The translations under genes and the position numbers were made by a program. Below, one piece after another: positions 1-8,400 of a stretch of DNA of 12,979 nucleotides. Below the pieces are notes generated by a model, which was not told where the DNA came from, did not search any database, and was given only the letters and a program-made list of their open reading frames with translations. Source of the stretch: Verrucomicrobiales bacterium (GTDB taxonomy: Bacteria > Verrucomicrobiota > Verrucomicrobiia > Limisphaerales > F1-80-MAGS106); the NCBI GenBank assembly GCA_947487925.1, contig CANLCA010000022.1, positions 1 to 12,979 of the forward strand. The letters are read 5' to 3'. How positions within the stretch are numbered: position 1 is the first letter of the stretch; the number at the start of each line of letters is the position of its first letter.

Positions 1-145
1 CCGGGTGACAAGGAAAAACAATCCTTCTTCCGTCAGTGTGCCCCATTCTGTCGCGGCTGCCTTTGCGATGAATTTCGACAATCCAGAGCCACCTGAGGCA
101 ACATTGAACCTGAGGTCACATCTCGACATTCGACAATTGATTTGG

Positions 146-178
146 GGCCATGTCGCGGCCGAGGTTCATGACATGGCC
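146..178. repeat. Perfect 9-base inverted repeat with 15-base spacer
   Basis: GGCCATGTC at 146-154 is the exact reverse complement of GACATGGCC at 170-178. The spacer is GC-rich. Neither strand has a T-tract directly after the stem, so it is not a standard intrinsic terminator. It lies about 280 bases past the stop of the 457-2556 gene, far for a terminator of that operon. It could be part of a structured RNA or a repeat element, or an operator-like site. Confidence 0.5.
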
Positions 179-258
179 AGACCACCCCCGCAGATTGAGC
201 GGGCGGCGGTGCGGCGGCCCCAAAAGAAATCGAGCCCTTCTGACGACAAGCCAATCGC

Positions 259-360
259 TTTAGGCGGTCTACGTGGAAGCCATCCAAAGGCACTTCTGTT
301 GATGGCGCCAGGCGGGGTCGGCCACATCAGTCGTTCCCGGTCATTTGAATACCGCCTAAA
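259..360. repeat. Perfect 10-base inverted repeat separated by 82 bases
   Basis: TTTAGGCGGT at 259-268 is the exact reverse complement of ACCGCCTAAA at 351-360. A perfect 10-base pair of arms at this spacing, close to the 9-base hairpin at 146-178, is more structure than I would expect from random spacer DNA. It could be the closing stem of a folded RNA or the ends of a small non-autonomous element. No target-site duplication was recognised. Confidence 0.45.
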
Positions 361-456
361 ACGGGGAGGCCAGGCACGTCGGACACTCACACCAAGCAAA
401 AGCCATGACGCCGCCTGCCTGTCGGCGTGCCCCCGCAGTTCAGGGAATTCTTACAA

Positions 457-2556
457 CTAGGGTTTTCGAAGGCGGAAGTAACGAGAAGATCCCGTTAACT
501 GCGCTTCCTTAATCTGAATCTCGCTACTTCCCTCGGAAACCCCAGCGACGGGAGTCCAAGCGCCACCCACCAAAGAATCGGCGCTCTCGAGAACGAACCC
601 TGTCGCCGATCCAACCCATGCAATTCGCAACCCACCAGCCGATTTTTGCGCCACCAATTGGGGTGCGACTGGCGGCTCAGGCGCGATGCTATAAAGCCCC
701 ACGTCGTCCAATCCCCAATACCAGCTGTCGGTTCCAGCGTGGGTGAACCGAATGCGCACCTGTTTCTGGTTATCTGCTTTATCAAGTCGAAATAGCTCGA
801 CCCTCTTCCCATCCGTGGGGCTGTCATTGACCCGGGTTTGAATATGCTGCGGCGAAATGAGCTCCAACGGGGCACGGACAAATGCCCCGAAGGCCCCTCC
901 CAGTTCATTCCCTAGCTCGTCCGTGTAACGCGCCACGTCACCGTGCTCCTGGGTGAAGGTCGCCTGGACATCAACCAGGCCGGAGTCGCCGACAACGACG
1001 TCGGGAGAATCGAGATGATACACCACGGGTAGCCAATGCTGCCCTCCATTCACAGAATACTCCACCGCGGCGAGGCTGTCTTGGTTTTGCTCCCAAAGGC
1101 TGTGGAAGCTCAAGTAAACAGCCTGCCTCCCGCTCAAATCATAGTCAGGGGTTTCCAGAGACATCACTTGGCTACGCCCTCGCCGATAGCCAGAATCGCT
1201 AAACAACATGCGCCCCTTCGCGAGTTGCCTGACCGCGACCCCATTGACAACGGATAATCCCGATGAACGAAGCACGCGTTGATAATCGTTCGCCTCCCCT
1301 GCGGGAGTTTCCACATTGCTGTAAGTCAAGAACGTGCCAAGAAACCTGGAAGCCTCGACGACGGTCCAGGTTTTATACGCGGCCGAATCGAGATTGTTAA
1401 AGTCTATCTCATCATTCTGAACCTCGGAGTAACTCTTTTCGGTCCAACCCGTGGGGAGTTTGCCTTCGCCTACGCTGTCGAAGGTTTCCAAAAACAACGG
1501 GCTCGGCAGTTTCACTTCAGTGTAAGCTCGGACCGTGAAGCTCACGGCTTGCGAATATTTTCCTCCAGCGGAATCAGCGAAGCTCAATTTGAAAATGTGC
1601 TTACTGGCGGAGGGCAGCGCCTTATCGGCCAAGTAGGTGATGAACAATTTGTCGCCCTCCGCCTTCATCGCATGCGGAACTTTGACATCATCCAAGGTAA
1701 GTTCCACCGAGGTCGCGGCGACCTTGAGAGAGGCGATGGTCACGGTTGCGGAAAACGCCGGCCCCGGGGGCGCGTCGACGGAATCGTTGGCGGGCTCTAT
1801 GGCGGTGATTCGAGGCGTGTCATTGGCGCTGACCTGGACTTTGAAAGTCTCTCCAGCCAATTGAGTATACCCATCGTTTTCTAGCAAATAAGCAGCGTAA
1901 TTCCCCACTTTACTCAACCCTCCACGAAACAAAATCGTCCCTTGAGCTTGGCCCGCCGCGCCCGTTCCACTCCCATCCACGTAAAACCAAAGGGTAGATG
2001 CCTGGGTCCCAGGAACCACGCCTTCAGGATAGATGCCGATCCAATCCTTCGGGTTGGCTGGACCGTTTGCGAAGGTGATCGAAATGTTTTCTCCAGGCTT
2101 GTAGACACGCTTATCGGAATGCACAAACGGCGCGGATGGTTCAACTATCGTGAAGGAGGTTTCCGCCAATATTGTGTAGCCATCGTTCGCGAGCAGATAG
2201 GCGTACCACTTGCCCGCAAAGCTGAGTCCCGTGGGAAAGGAAACTTGACCCTCTGTAAACCCGGTGTTTCCGCCGCGGGTGTTGTCAACGTAGTTCCAAA
2301 GAGTGGAGCCTTGGCTTCCAGGGACCACGCCTTCGGGATACACGCCGACCCAATCTTTCTTCGCTCCTGGTCCGCCAAAAAACGAGACAACAATCGGATC
2401 TCCAGGAATATAGAAGTCGTGGTCGGCAGTGATCGACGCCGACTGGGCCAAGGCGTGCGCACTGAGAACCACCCAGAGCAGGACAATGGCGTGCTGTGTC
2501 GATCGAACACTCGTTTGTAGCGGATGATGTTTCATAAAGATTGGGGTTTGAGACAT
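457..2556 (-). CDS. Secreted multidomain protein: duplicated SKICH-like modules, Ig-like domain, jelly-roll region
   Basis: This 699-residue exported protein is of unknown function. Residues 8-37 form a signal peptide, with a hydrophobic core AIVLLWVVLSAHALA and cleavage likely after ALA at about residue 37. The internal Met8 (start at 2535) gives a more typical signal peptide and may be the real start; neither start has a Shine-Dalgarno site. Residues 41-140 and 141-242 are tandem copies of one module sharing the core DW(V/I)G(V/I)YPEGVVPG and STLW.YVD, which resembles the SKICH/Ig-like fold. Residues 250-345 look Ig-like. Residues about 353-625 look like a MAM/concanavalin-like jelly roll, beginning LFLETFD and ending WYWGLDDVGLYS. 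Residues about 628-699 form a short beta-rich tail ending RYFRLRKP, a common ending of secreted verrucomicrobial proteins. It is the third gene of the prepilin operon, starting 7 bases after the stop of the second gene. A surface adhesin or carbohydrate-binding role is inferred. Confidence 0.85.
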   Translation of the reverse strand: MSQTPIFMKHHPLQTSVRSTQHAIVLLWVVLSAHALAQSASITADHDFYIPGDPIVVSFFGGPGAKKDWVGVYPEGVVPGSQGSTLWNYVDNTRGGNTGFTEGQVSFPTGLSFAGKWYAYLLANDGYTILAETSFTIVEPSAPFVHSDKRVYKPGENISITFANGPANPKDWIGIYPEGVVPGTQASTLWFYVDGSGTGAAGQAQGTILFRGGLSKVGNYAAYLLENDGYTQLAGETFKVQVSANDTPRITAIEPANDSVDAPPGPAFSATVTIASLKVAATSVELTLDDVKVPHAMKAEGDKLFITYLADKALPSASKHIFKLSFADSAGGKYSQAVSFTVRAYTEVKLPSPLFLETFDSVGEGKLPTGWTEKSYSEVQNDEIDFNNLDSAAYKTWTVVEASRFLGTFLTYSNVETPAGEANDYQRVLRSSGLSVVNGVAVRQLAKGRMLFSDSGYRRGRSQVMSLETPDYDLSGRQAVYLSFHSLWEQNQDSLAAVEYSVNGGQHWLPVVYHLDSPDVVVGDSGLVDVQATFTQEHGDVARYTDELGNELGGAFGAFVRAPLELISPQHIQTRVNDSPTDGKRVELFRLDKADNQKQVRIRFTHAGTDSWYWGLDDVGLYSIAPEPPVAPQLVAQKSAGGLRIAWVGSATGFVLESADSLVGGAWTPVAGVSEGSSEIQIKEAQLTGSSRYFRLRKP
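1831..2436 (-). repeat. Tandem internal duplication encoding two SKICH-like modules
   Basis: The two halves (2137-2436 and 1831-2136) encode about 100 residues each, and their conserved DW motifs are 103 residues apart. DNA identity is visible as well as protein identity: the stretches near 2010-2045 and 2320-2354, both encoding the YPEGVVPG motif, differ at only a few mostly third-codon positions. This points to duplication within the gene, or to recent homogenisation. Confidence 0.7.
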
Positions 2557-2563
2557 GGGAGAA

Positions 2564-3091
2564 TCATTCAGGAGAGCAAACCACGGGCTGGGTTGTGGGG
2601 GTGCCCAAGTTCACCCACTCGGTCACCAATTGTTCCCCTTCCGCGGAGGTCAGCGATACCCATTCCGCGTCTTGGACGCGCTTTACAAAGCGAAGGGACT
2701 GGGCGGCGCCACGGTTGACCCTCGACGCGACCCCCGCGGCTTTGGCGGCCATCAACTCTTGCTTAAGTTCAGGGGAATACATTTCCAAGTAGGCTACCTT
2801 CCACGTCGCTTTGTCTTTGGGTTGGCCATTCGTGGAAACGACCACCGCGCGCACCCCGTCTTCGAAGGCATCATTCAACCCACGGATCGGCGGGACGAGA
2901 CCGCGATCCGCAACAAATAGTTTTTTCTCGCTCAGGTCATAAAAGAACGACTTTTCGGAAATCCCCGAGTCGTTGCGCAAGAACGACCAAAACAAGAGCG
3001 CCGCGACGCCAAACAAGGCAAAAGCCGTCATCAACAGCGCACAGTTTCGTCGGGTCCAACGCAGAGTTCCGCCACCGTGGTCCGTAGTCAT
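2564..3091 (-). CDS. Single-pass membrane-anchored protein of unknown function
   Basis: This protein has 175 residues when started at the ATG at 3091. The frame stays open upstream to 3256, but that would overlap the prepilin gene by almost 150 bases, whereas 3091 lies just after the prepilin stop. Residues 17-37 are a clear membrane segment (CALLMTAFALFGVAALLFWSF) preceded by arginines, consistent with an N-in signal anchor. The remainder is a soluble domain with the run SFFYDLSEKKLF followed by VPPIRG and EDGVRAVV. I associate this pattern with small proteins encoded next to prepilin genes in Verrucomicrobia, but no function is known to me. It is the middle gene of the operon, 19 bases after the prepilin and 7 bases before the 699-residue protein, so co-translation is likely. 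A minor pseudopilin-assembly or exported accessory role is only a guess. Confidence 0.75.
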   Translation of the reverse strand: MTTDHGGGTLRWTRRNCALLMTAFALFGVAALLFWSFLRNDSGISEKSFFYDLSEKKLFVADRGLVPPIRGLNDAFEDGVRAVVVSTNGQPKDKATWKVAYLEMYSPELKQELMAAKAAGVASRVNRGAAQSLRFVKRVQDAEWVSLTSAEGEQLVTEWVNLGTPTTQPVVCSPE

Positions 3092-3110
3092 TTTTCCGAA
3101 TGGATCGATC

Positions 3111-3974
3111 TCAATGGGGATCCGATTTCGCGGACCACCAACATTCGTTGGTGTTACAAGGAATCCGACCTGGATCGAGGCTTTCTCCGTGCCCATCCGC
3201 GAAGACGTAGTTGGAACGGCGGCTGTGGCGAACAGATCCTTTATCGCCTTGGGCAAGGCGATTGAATCCAGGCGCGTTGGCAGAACCTAACTCCTTCCAA
3301 ATCCACCAGCGATCCCGGGGCCAAACGCTGTTGACATCACTATGGCCATCCCCAAACAGCAGAAGCCGTGAGGCGCTTTCCACCGTCGGCCACCGGCATA
3401 AATTGTTTTCGTATCCCTGGGGGCGTCCGAACGGGGGAGGCGCGCCACCGGCTTCCCAATGCACATTCACAGCGCCGATTCCGCTTGGAATATCGATCTC
3501 GGCATCGGTGGCCTGACCCAGCAGCCACTTGCTGCCAGGGCCTGCTTTTTGCCCCGCGCGCCTCGCCATCGCATAAGACTCCTCTTTCTCCACGGGGCAA
3601 TCGTAAACTTGGGGATTCTGGCTGACGTAACTGTAAAGGTAAGGGCGCCAGGAGGTTTCTCCTCCAGTGATGCGGGCTTGGATGGGAGGGAACCACTCCT
3701 CGTTGTCCCCGGAATAAAGATGGGTCGCAACCCCCAACTGCTTGACATGATTCAAGCAATAAATCGCCTGGGCCTTTCCTTTGGCCTTGCTCAGGGAAGG
3801 GAGAAGCATGGAGGCCAACACGGCAATGATAGCGATGACCACCAGAAGCTCGATCAAAGTGAAAGCTAGGCGGGTTCTCAGGAGCGCAAAGAACCGACCG
3901 GTTCCAAATTCATTTCCGCGTTGATCCACTCGCACGAAGAGCGACCTTGGTTCAGAGTTTCGACAATTGTGCAT
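3111..3974 (-). CDS. Type II/IV-like prepilin with N-terminal methylation motif and C-terminal H-X9-DG motif
   Basis: This is a 287-residue pseudopilin-like protein. The class III leader ends LRTRLA followed by FTLIELLVVIAIIAVLASML, so prepilin peptidase should cut after Ala37 and methylate Phe38; Glu42 is the conserved +5 Glu. The hydrophobic helix spans about residues 38-58. The C-terminal half carries the H-X9-DG motif of the abundant PVC prepilin family, with His250 and Asp260-Gly261 inside NYVFADGHGE. The leader is 37 residues from the ATG, longer than the usual 5-20; an in-frame GTG at codon 14 would give 24. There is no clear Shine-Dalgarno site at 3974. It is the first gene of the minus-strand operon and faces away from the sigma-factor gene. 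Such proteins are very numerous in these genomes; whether they build a pilus, a secretion pseudopilus or act singly is not established. The gene looks intact. Confidence 0.92.
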   Translation of the reverse strand: MHNCRNSEPRSLFVRVDQRGNEFGTGRFFALLRTRLAFTLIELLVVIAIIAVLASMLLPSLSKAKGKAQAIYCLNHVKQLGVATHLYSGDNEEWFPPIQARITGGETSWRPYLYSYVSQNPQVYDCPVEKEESYAMARRAGQKAGPGSKWLLGQATDAEIDIPSGIGAVNVHWEAGGAPPPFGRPQGYENNLCRWPTVESASRLLLFGDGHSDVNSVWPRDRWWIWKELGSANAPGFNRLAQGDKGSVRHSRRSNYVFADGHGESLDPGRIPCNTNECWWSAKSDPH

Positions 3975-4508
3975 CGCGAAGGAAACACTTGCAAGAAAAG
4001 AGCGTCCAAGACCTGGTCTGTGCAGAAAAGACCGAGACGATCCTGTGAGGCTGACGATCTACTGGTGAATTGTGGTTGGGCTTCACCGCCTCTTCCCGGA
4101 TACCGCGTTTTGGTCGTGAACCGTCTAACTCGACCGGTGGGACTTTCACCTGCGAGGTAACCAACTCCAACAGCGCACGCATTCACAAGTTCTTGATTGC
4201 TGAACAAGCAGCGCGGCGTCGGAACACCAGGCCTTACCGACAACAGCATGGTAAGGACCGATTCCACTCGGTCCCTAACATTTCCCTCGCACGCTCGCCA
4301 GACGAGAACAAGTGGGACCCGGTGAGATGGACCCTTATCAAAGCGTTCGCCTTCATCGGCCCGTTCACACCATCGGGCGACAACGGTCGCAGTCGACTTG
4401 TGAATTCGCTGACAAAAACCCTTCGTCCTTGTCCCAATAGCTCAGGCGAGCTAGCCTCCGATTTGAACTTCACAGTCACGACAGGCCGGACGAACTCTCT
4501 TCGAGATC
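3975..4508. other. Divergent intergenic region between the prepilin operon and the sigma-factor gene
   Basis: No coding region is supported here. The longest plus frame crossing it (4070-4600) overlaps the sigma-factor start in another frame and resembles nothing, and the minus frame 3878-4267 antisenses the prepilin start. The spacer must contain the promoters of both the prepilin operon and the sigma-factor gene, but I could not pick a convincing -35/-10 pair. It holds two abutting perfect hairpins at 4232-4274, listed separately. Confidence 0.6.
4232..4274. repeat. Two abutting, mutually exclusive 7-base hairpins
   Basis: The first hairpin pairs CCTTACC (4232-4238) with GGTAAGG (4250-4256), with an 11-base loop. 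The second pairs GGACCGA (4255-4261) with TCGGTCC (4268-4274), with a 6-base loop. The two stems share the GG at 4255-4256, so full pairing of both cannot occur at once. They lie about 235 bases before the sigma-factor ATG with no T-tract, so a plain terminator is unlikely. An operator pair or a leader RNA switch are possible readings. Confidence 0.45.
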
Positions 4509-5246
4509 ATGCATTCAGCGGATCAGGCAAAGACGAGCGTGCCCTTCGCCACCACGCACTGGAGCGTGGTCCTCGCCGCGGGCAATCAGGGCGACCCTGA
4601 TGCTCGCCAAGCCCTGGAAACCCTCTGCCGAGCCTACTGGATTCCAGTTTATGCGTTCCTCCGCCGCCGCGGCCATGCTCCCGCCGACGCCGAAGACTAC
4701 ACCCAGGGTTTCTTCCTGCGGATTCTCGACCGAGGCGTGCTGTCCAAGGCGGATCCAGATCGCGGACGCTTTCGTTCGTTCCTGCTCGCTTGCCTTAATC
4801 ATTATGTAGCCGACGAGCGGGACAAAGCCCGAGCGGCGCGGCGAGAAGGAGCCCGGCCGCTTTCTGGCATCGACACCAACGCCGCGAACGAGCGTTATCT
4901 CAGCGAACCTGCCGACACCAACAGCCCGGACCGCCTCTTCGAAAGAAAGTGGGCGCTCGCCGTTATGGAACATGCGATGGAAAATCTTCGCGAAGAACAC
5001 CGGATCGCCGGGCTATCGGCCGAGTTTGAAGCCCTCCGTGAATTCCTTGCCGGCTCCTCGGAACATCGTGACTACGAGCAGGCCGCCGCTCGAACCGGTC
5101 AATCCCCAAATGCCGTTGCTGTCGCGGTCCACCGGCTTCGGCGTCGATACCGCGACTTCGTCCGACGGGAGGTCGCGGCCACGGTGGCCAACCCGGACGA
5201 TCTCGAAGCCGAGATGCGCCACCTGCTAGGCATACTTCGGGAATAA
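4509..5246 (+). CDS. RNA polymerase sigma factor, ECF-like (kinase-associated PVC type)
   Basis: This is a 245-residue sigma-70 family protein. Near the N-terminus the run FATTHWSVVLAA is the signature of the planctomycete/verrucomicrobial sigma factors usually encoded beside Ser/Thr kinases. Region 2 spans about residues 35-108 (ALETLCRAYWIPVYAFLRRRG, then DAEDYTQGFF and RFRSFLLACLNHYV). Region 4 spans about 150-215, with the helix-turn-helix DYEQAAARTGQSPNAVAVAV followed by HRLRRRYRDFVRREV. The acidic-to-basic linker at about 110-145 is variable. The start at 4509 keeps the whole FATTHW motif; no strong Shine-Dalgarno site precedes it. It lies 214 bases upstream of a same-strand Ser/Thr kinase gene, the expected partner. 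The pairing suggests that the kinase controls this sigma factor's activity, but no phosphorylation site can be named from sequence. The gene looks full length. Confidence 0.93.
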   Translation: MHSADQAKTSVPFATTHWSVVLAAGNQGDPDARQALETLCRAYWIPVYAFLRRRGHAPADAEDYTQGFFLRILDRGVLSKADPDRGRFRSFLLACLNHYVADERDKARAARREGARPLSGIDTNAANERYLSEPADTNSPDRLFERKWALAVMEHAMENLREEHRIAGLSAEFEALREFLAGSSEHRDYEQAAARTGQSPNAVAVAVHRLRRRYRDFVRREVAATVANPDDLEAEMRHLLGILRE

Positions 5247-5334
5247 CTGCCCAAGCCAACAGGAACCGGCAGTTGAATCCAATGAACCGTCGATGCACGC
5301 GGATAAGAACCGATTTCGGAGAGAGTGTTTCCAA

Positions 5335-5362
5335 TTCGCGTCTCTTAGCGTTCATTCGCGGG
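5335..5362. repeat. Short repeat cluster with exact 10-base period (TTCGCG/TTAGCG/TTCGCG)
   Basis: The hexamers TTCGCG, TTAGCG and TTCGCG begin at 5335, 5345 and 5355, exactly one DNA helical turn apart. The same 10-base phasing with related words occurs in two other spacers of this window (9040 and 10428-10565). It lies in the 214-base spacer between the sigma-factor and kinase genes, about 100 bases before the kinase ATG. Confidence 0.5.
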
Positions 5363-5385
5363 CACTCACCTGATCAGTGTGCTTC

Positions 5386-5416
5386 GTGACATGCTGCTAA
5401 AAAAAGACGGTAATAT
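5386..5416 (+). promoter_or_regulatory. Possible sigma70-like promoter upstream of the kinase gene
   Basis: GTGACA (5386-5391, five of six matches to TTGACA) and TAATAT (5411-5416, four of six to TATAAT) are separated by 19 bases, longer than the optimal 17. The -10 box lies 44 bases before the kinase ATG. This would allow the kinase to be transcribed apart from the sigma factor. The match is weak and Verrucomicrobia promoters are poorly defined, so treat it as a candidate only. Confidence 0.22.
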
Positions 5417-5460
5417 CTTTCACTGGATTCCGTAGAAGGGGTGAAAACTAAATTCAGACC

Positions 5461-8400
5461 ATGAACACCTCGACAAATGCCACTTGCCCGAAATGCGGGG
5501 CCGCCATGGCGCCGCAAACGAAGGATCCATCCGCGCTGCGGGGTCTCTGCTCCAAATGCCTCTCCCTCGTTGCGTTCGGTTCCGAGATCGACAGCGATCC
5601 CACCATTATGTCCCTAGCCAGCGAACCTGGTTCGGCTGCCACGGAACCGGCCTTGGCCTCCCGCGTTCGTTACTTCGGGGACTACGAACTCGAGGATGAA
5701 ATCGGGCGTGGCGGTATGGGGGTGGTTTATCGTGCCAAGCAAATCAGCCTCAATCGCACTGTGGCTGTGAAGATGATCCTGGCGGGTCCTTTCGCGGGGA
5801 GCGCGCAACGCCAGCGGTTTCAGAACGAAGCTGAAGCCGCGGCTCACCTGCGACATCCCAATATCGTTGCGATCCACGAGGTCGGGGAGCACGACGGCCG
5901 TGGATATTTTTCGATGGATTACATCGAAGGACGCTCCCTCGCCGAGGTTTTTCGAAGCGGCAAAATGAATGCCGGTGAGGCCGCCACACTGGTCCGAACG
6001 CTGGCGGACGCGGTTCACTACGCGCACCAGCGCGGCACCCTGCACCGGGATCTCAAGCCGCACAATGTGCTGGTCTCAGGGGATGGCGCGCCGCACATCC
6101 TTGACTTCGGCCTCGCCCGTCAAATCGACGGCGGCACCGACCTCACACGCACTGGCGACGTGATGGGCAGCCCCAATTACATGCCGCCCGAGCAGGCTCA
6201 GGGACAGCTCTCGGAACTGGGGCCGCCAACCGATGTCTACGCCCTCGACGCCATCCTTTACGAGGCTCTCGCCGGCCGAACTCCGTTCAAGGGCGAAACC
6301 GTGACCGAGGTGCTTCGCCAAGTGATCGAGCAAGATCCCGCGCCGCCGTCGCGTTGGAACCCAAACATTCCCTCGGACCTGGAAACCATTTGCTTGAAGT
6401 GCCTGGAAAAACGTCCCGAACGACGCTACCACTCGGCGCGTGCGCTGTCCGACGATCTCCAACGGTTCCTTAACGTCGAGCCCATCCTGGCAAAGCCCGC
6501 CGGAAATCTTCGCAAGACCTGGAGCTGGTTTCAGCAAAACCCCTGGAGCTTCGCCGCTGCCTGCGGACTCATGGTCCTAGCGCTTGCCTGCCTGGCTTAC
6601 GGACTCTGGGAAAAATCCCGCCACCTCGCGTGGCATCTCAGGGCCGCAAAAGACTCCGCAAGACCGCTATCGGAATCTCCCGCGCTCCTCTTCCTGAAAC
6701 TCTTGCCAGGTGTGTGTTACCTCCTGTATTTCGCCGGAAAGTCTTTCCGCAAAGTTCATCGCGACCGGCTCGAAGGCCGGACCCATGTGTCGGACATGTC
6801 TCTCATTCGGTACGCAAGTTTCGGCGCCGCCGGAACCGCCTTCGGAGTGGGTTACCTGCTCCTGCAGATCCGCCACTGGGCCTGGTCGGAATCCATGTCT
6901 TACTTGATCAGCGTCGAACTCGTTGGGGTTCTCGCCGCGCTCCCATTGATTTGGATGGGTTTTCGGATGATTTGGGAAGGTGTTGGCATGCATGACACGT
7001 CGCGATTTCGCGGGATCGTGGATCAATCTCTCGCCAAGGAAGTCGCAAGCGAATGGAGTCGGTGGCCGCTGCTGAAGTTGGTCGCGTTCGCGCTTTGGCT
7101 CCCCTTCGCGGTCGGGTCGACCGCTCTCTGCGTGGCGCTTTGGGCGTTCAAAAGCACTGTCCCGGAGTTCGCGAGCGGGGCCTTGGGAATCCTCTTGTGC
7201 GTCGGCTTCTCACTTTGGACGTTCCGGGTTTTTCGGGAACGGCGGCGTCTCCTGACGAATGTCTTTCTGCCGTTTTGTCTGGGCCTCTCCTTAAGTGCCA
7301 TTGGAGCCGTCGCCTGGAATCTGGAGATGGTATCCAGCATCTTCGGTTATTCGATCATGAGTTTCCTTGTCGTCGCGCCAGGTCTGATGCTTTTCCCACG
7401 GTTATGCGCAGGGTCTTCCACAACCCAAGGCAGATTCCCGGTCAACCCGTGGCTTGACGCCGCGGTGGGCGTCGCAACTGTGGCTGTGTTGCTCGCGCTC
7501 TTCCACGGCGTGGAAAACTGGCGCGGGCGCCGTGTTTTGGATCGCTCTCTCGCGGACCTGACCCGTTCGCGCGTATCGCTCGATTCCGAAAGGGCGACCC
7601 AAGCCCAGGTCGCGGACACCGACAACACGATGGCTCAGCCGTATATGCGGCGTTACTTTGTTGGCACCCAGGATTCGCGGCGCAATCGCGAAGTATTCCC
7701 ACCCATTCAAATCCTCCGATCCTTGGCCGATCAAACGCTCACGGTGTCCGCCCTTCAAAAACTGGAAAAGGCTTCCTTGCAACGAATCCTGACCAGCTAT
7801 GCTTCCTACCAAACCGATTTTGACCAACTTGAAGCGGCTCTGGCCAAACCGTTCTGCGAGCTGCGAAGCTTCTCACGCGACTTGCTCGAGATGCCAATCC
7901 CGAATTTTGCATCGTTTCGCACGGCCGCCGAGGCCTATGCCGCGCTCGCTAGAGTCCAGTTAGTCATTGGTGAGCCAGCCATGGCGCTCAAAAATCTGGA
8001 AACACTCTGGAAATTGCGCCAAGCCGTCGAATGCAATCGCCCTCTACCGTTGGTCGCAGCCATGTCACAGGTGGCCATCTCAGGGCTTGGCATCCAGGTT
8101 ATCGAGGAGTCCCTCGTGGCAGAGCTTTGGCAGGAACGATCCATACAGTTCCTTCAAAAACTATGCGCCGATGCCGACGTTTTGGGCTCGGTATCCTTTT
8201 CGATGCGCCAGGGCGAATGTGCCGCTCTCGTTGATTTTTTCCGGTACCGGTTTGAGAAGCTTGGCTGGCTGTCCGTCTTTTCCACGGATCCGGTCGAGAA
8301 ACTCTCCTGGATGGATCGTCACTCACTTGTCGATCTGATCATACCAAAGGGTTGGATGGATCAGAATTGCGCGAATTACATACGCCTGACCCGCGCTGGG

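Larger units (their letters stand above)
1..456. other. Intergenic stretch without a convincing gene, with inverted repeats
   Basis: The open frames here (for example 5-460 plus and 33-293 or 166-399 minus) give low-complexity, Arg/Pro/Ser-rich translations with no domain, signal peptide or family resemblance, so I do not call a gene. The stretch is G+C-rich around 190-225 and holds two perfect inverted repeats, listed separately, which suggests structured non-coding DNA or an old repeat element. It lies immediately downstream of the last gene of the minus-strand prepilin operon, whose stop is at 457-459. The window begins inside this stretch, so a truncated gene extending off the left edge cannot be excluded. 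Confidence 0.5.

Noticed and set aside
74..137. Direct repeat TTCGACAAT at 74-82 and 129-137
   Set aside because: Nine bases at two places in a spacer are easily explained by chance, and no further copies with regular spacing were found, so it is not a CRISPR or iteron array.
5..460. 151-codon plus-strand frame starting with GTG
   Set aside because: The translation is compositionally odd, has no domain or signal, and shares the region with inverted repeats. Antisense frames are equally unconvincing.
1279..2520. Long plus-strand frames antisense to the 699-residue secreted protein (1279-1884 and 1942-2520)
   Set aside because: They mirror the real gene's codon structure on the opposite strand and show no protein family features.
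3092..3256. N-terminal extension of the 175-residue membrane protein
   Set aside because: It would overlap the end of the prepilin gene by almost 150 bases and would bury the membrane anchor 70 residues in; the start at 3091 fits the operon spacing.
4070..4600. 176-codon plus-strand frame over the sigma-factor start
   Set aside because: It overlaps the clear sigma-factor gene in a different frame and resembles no family.
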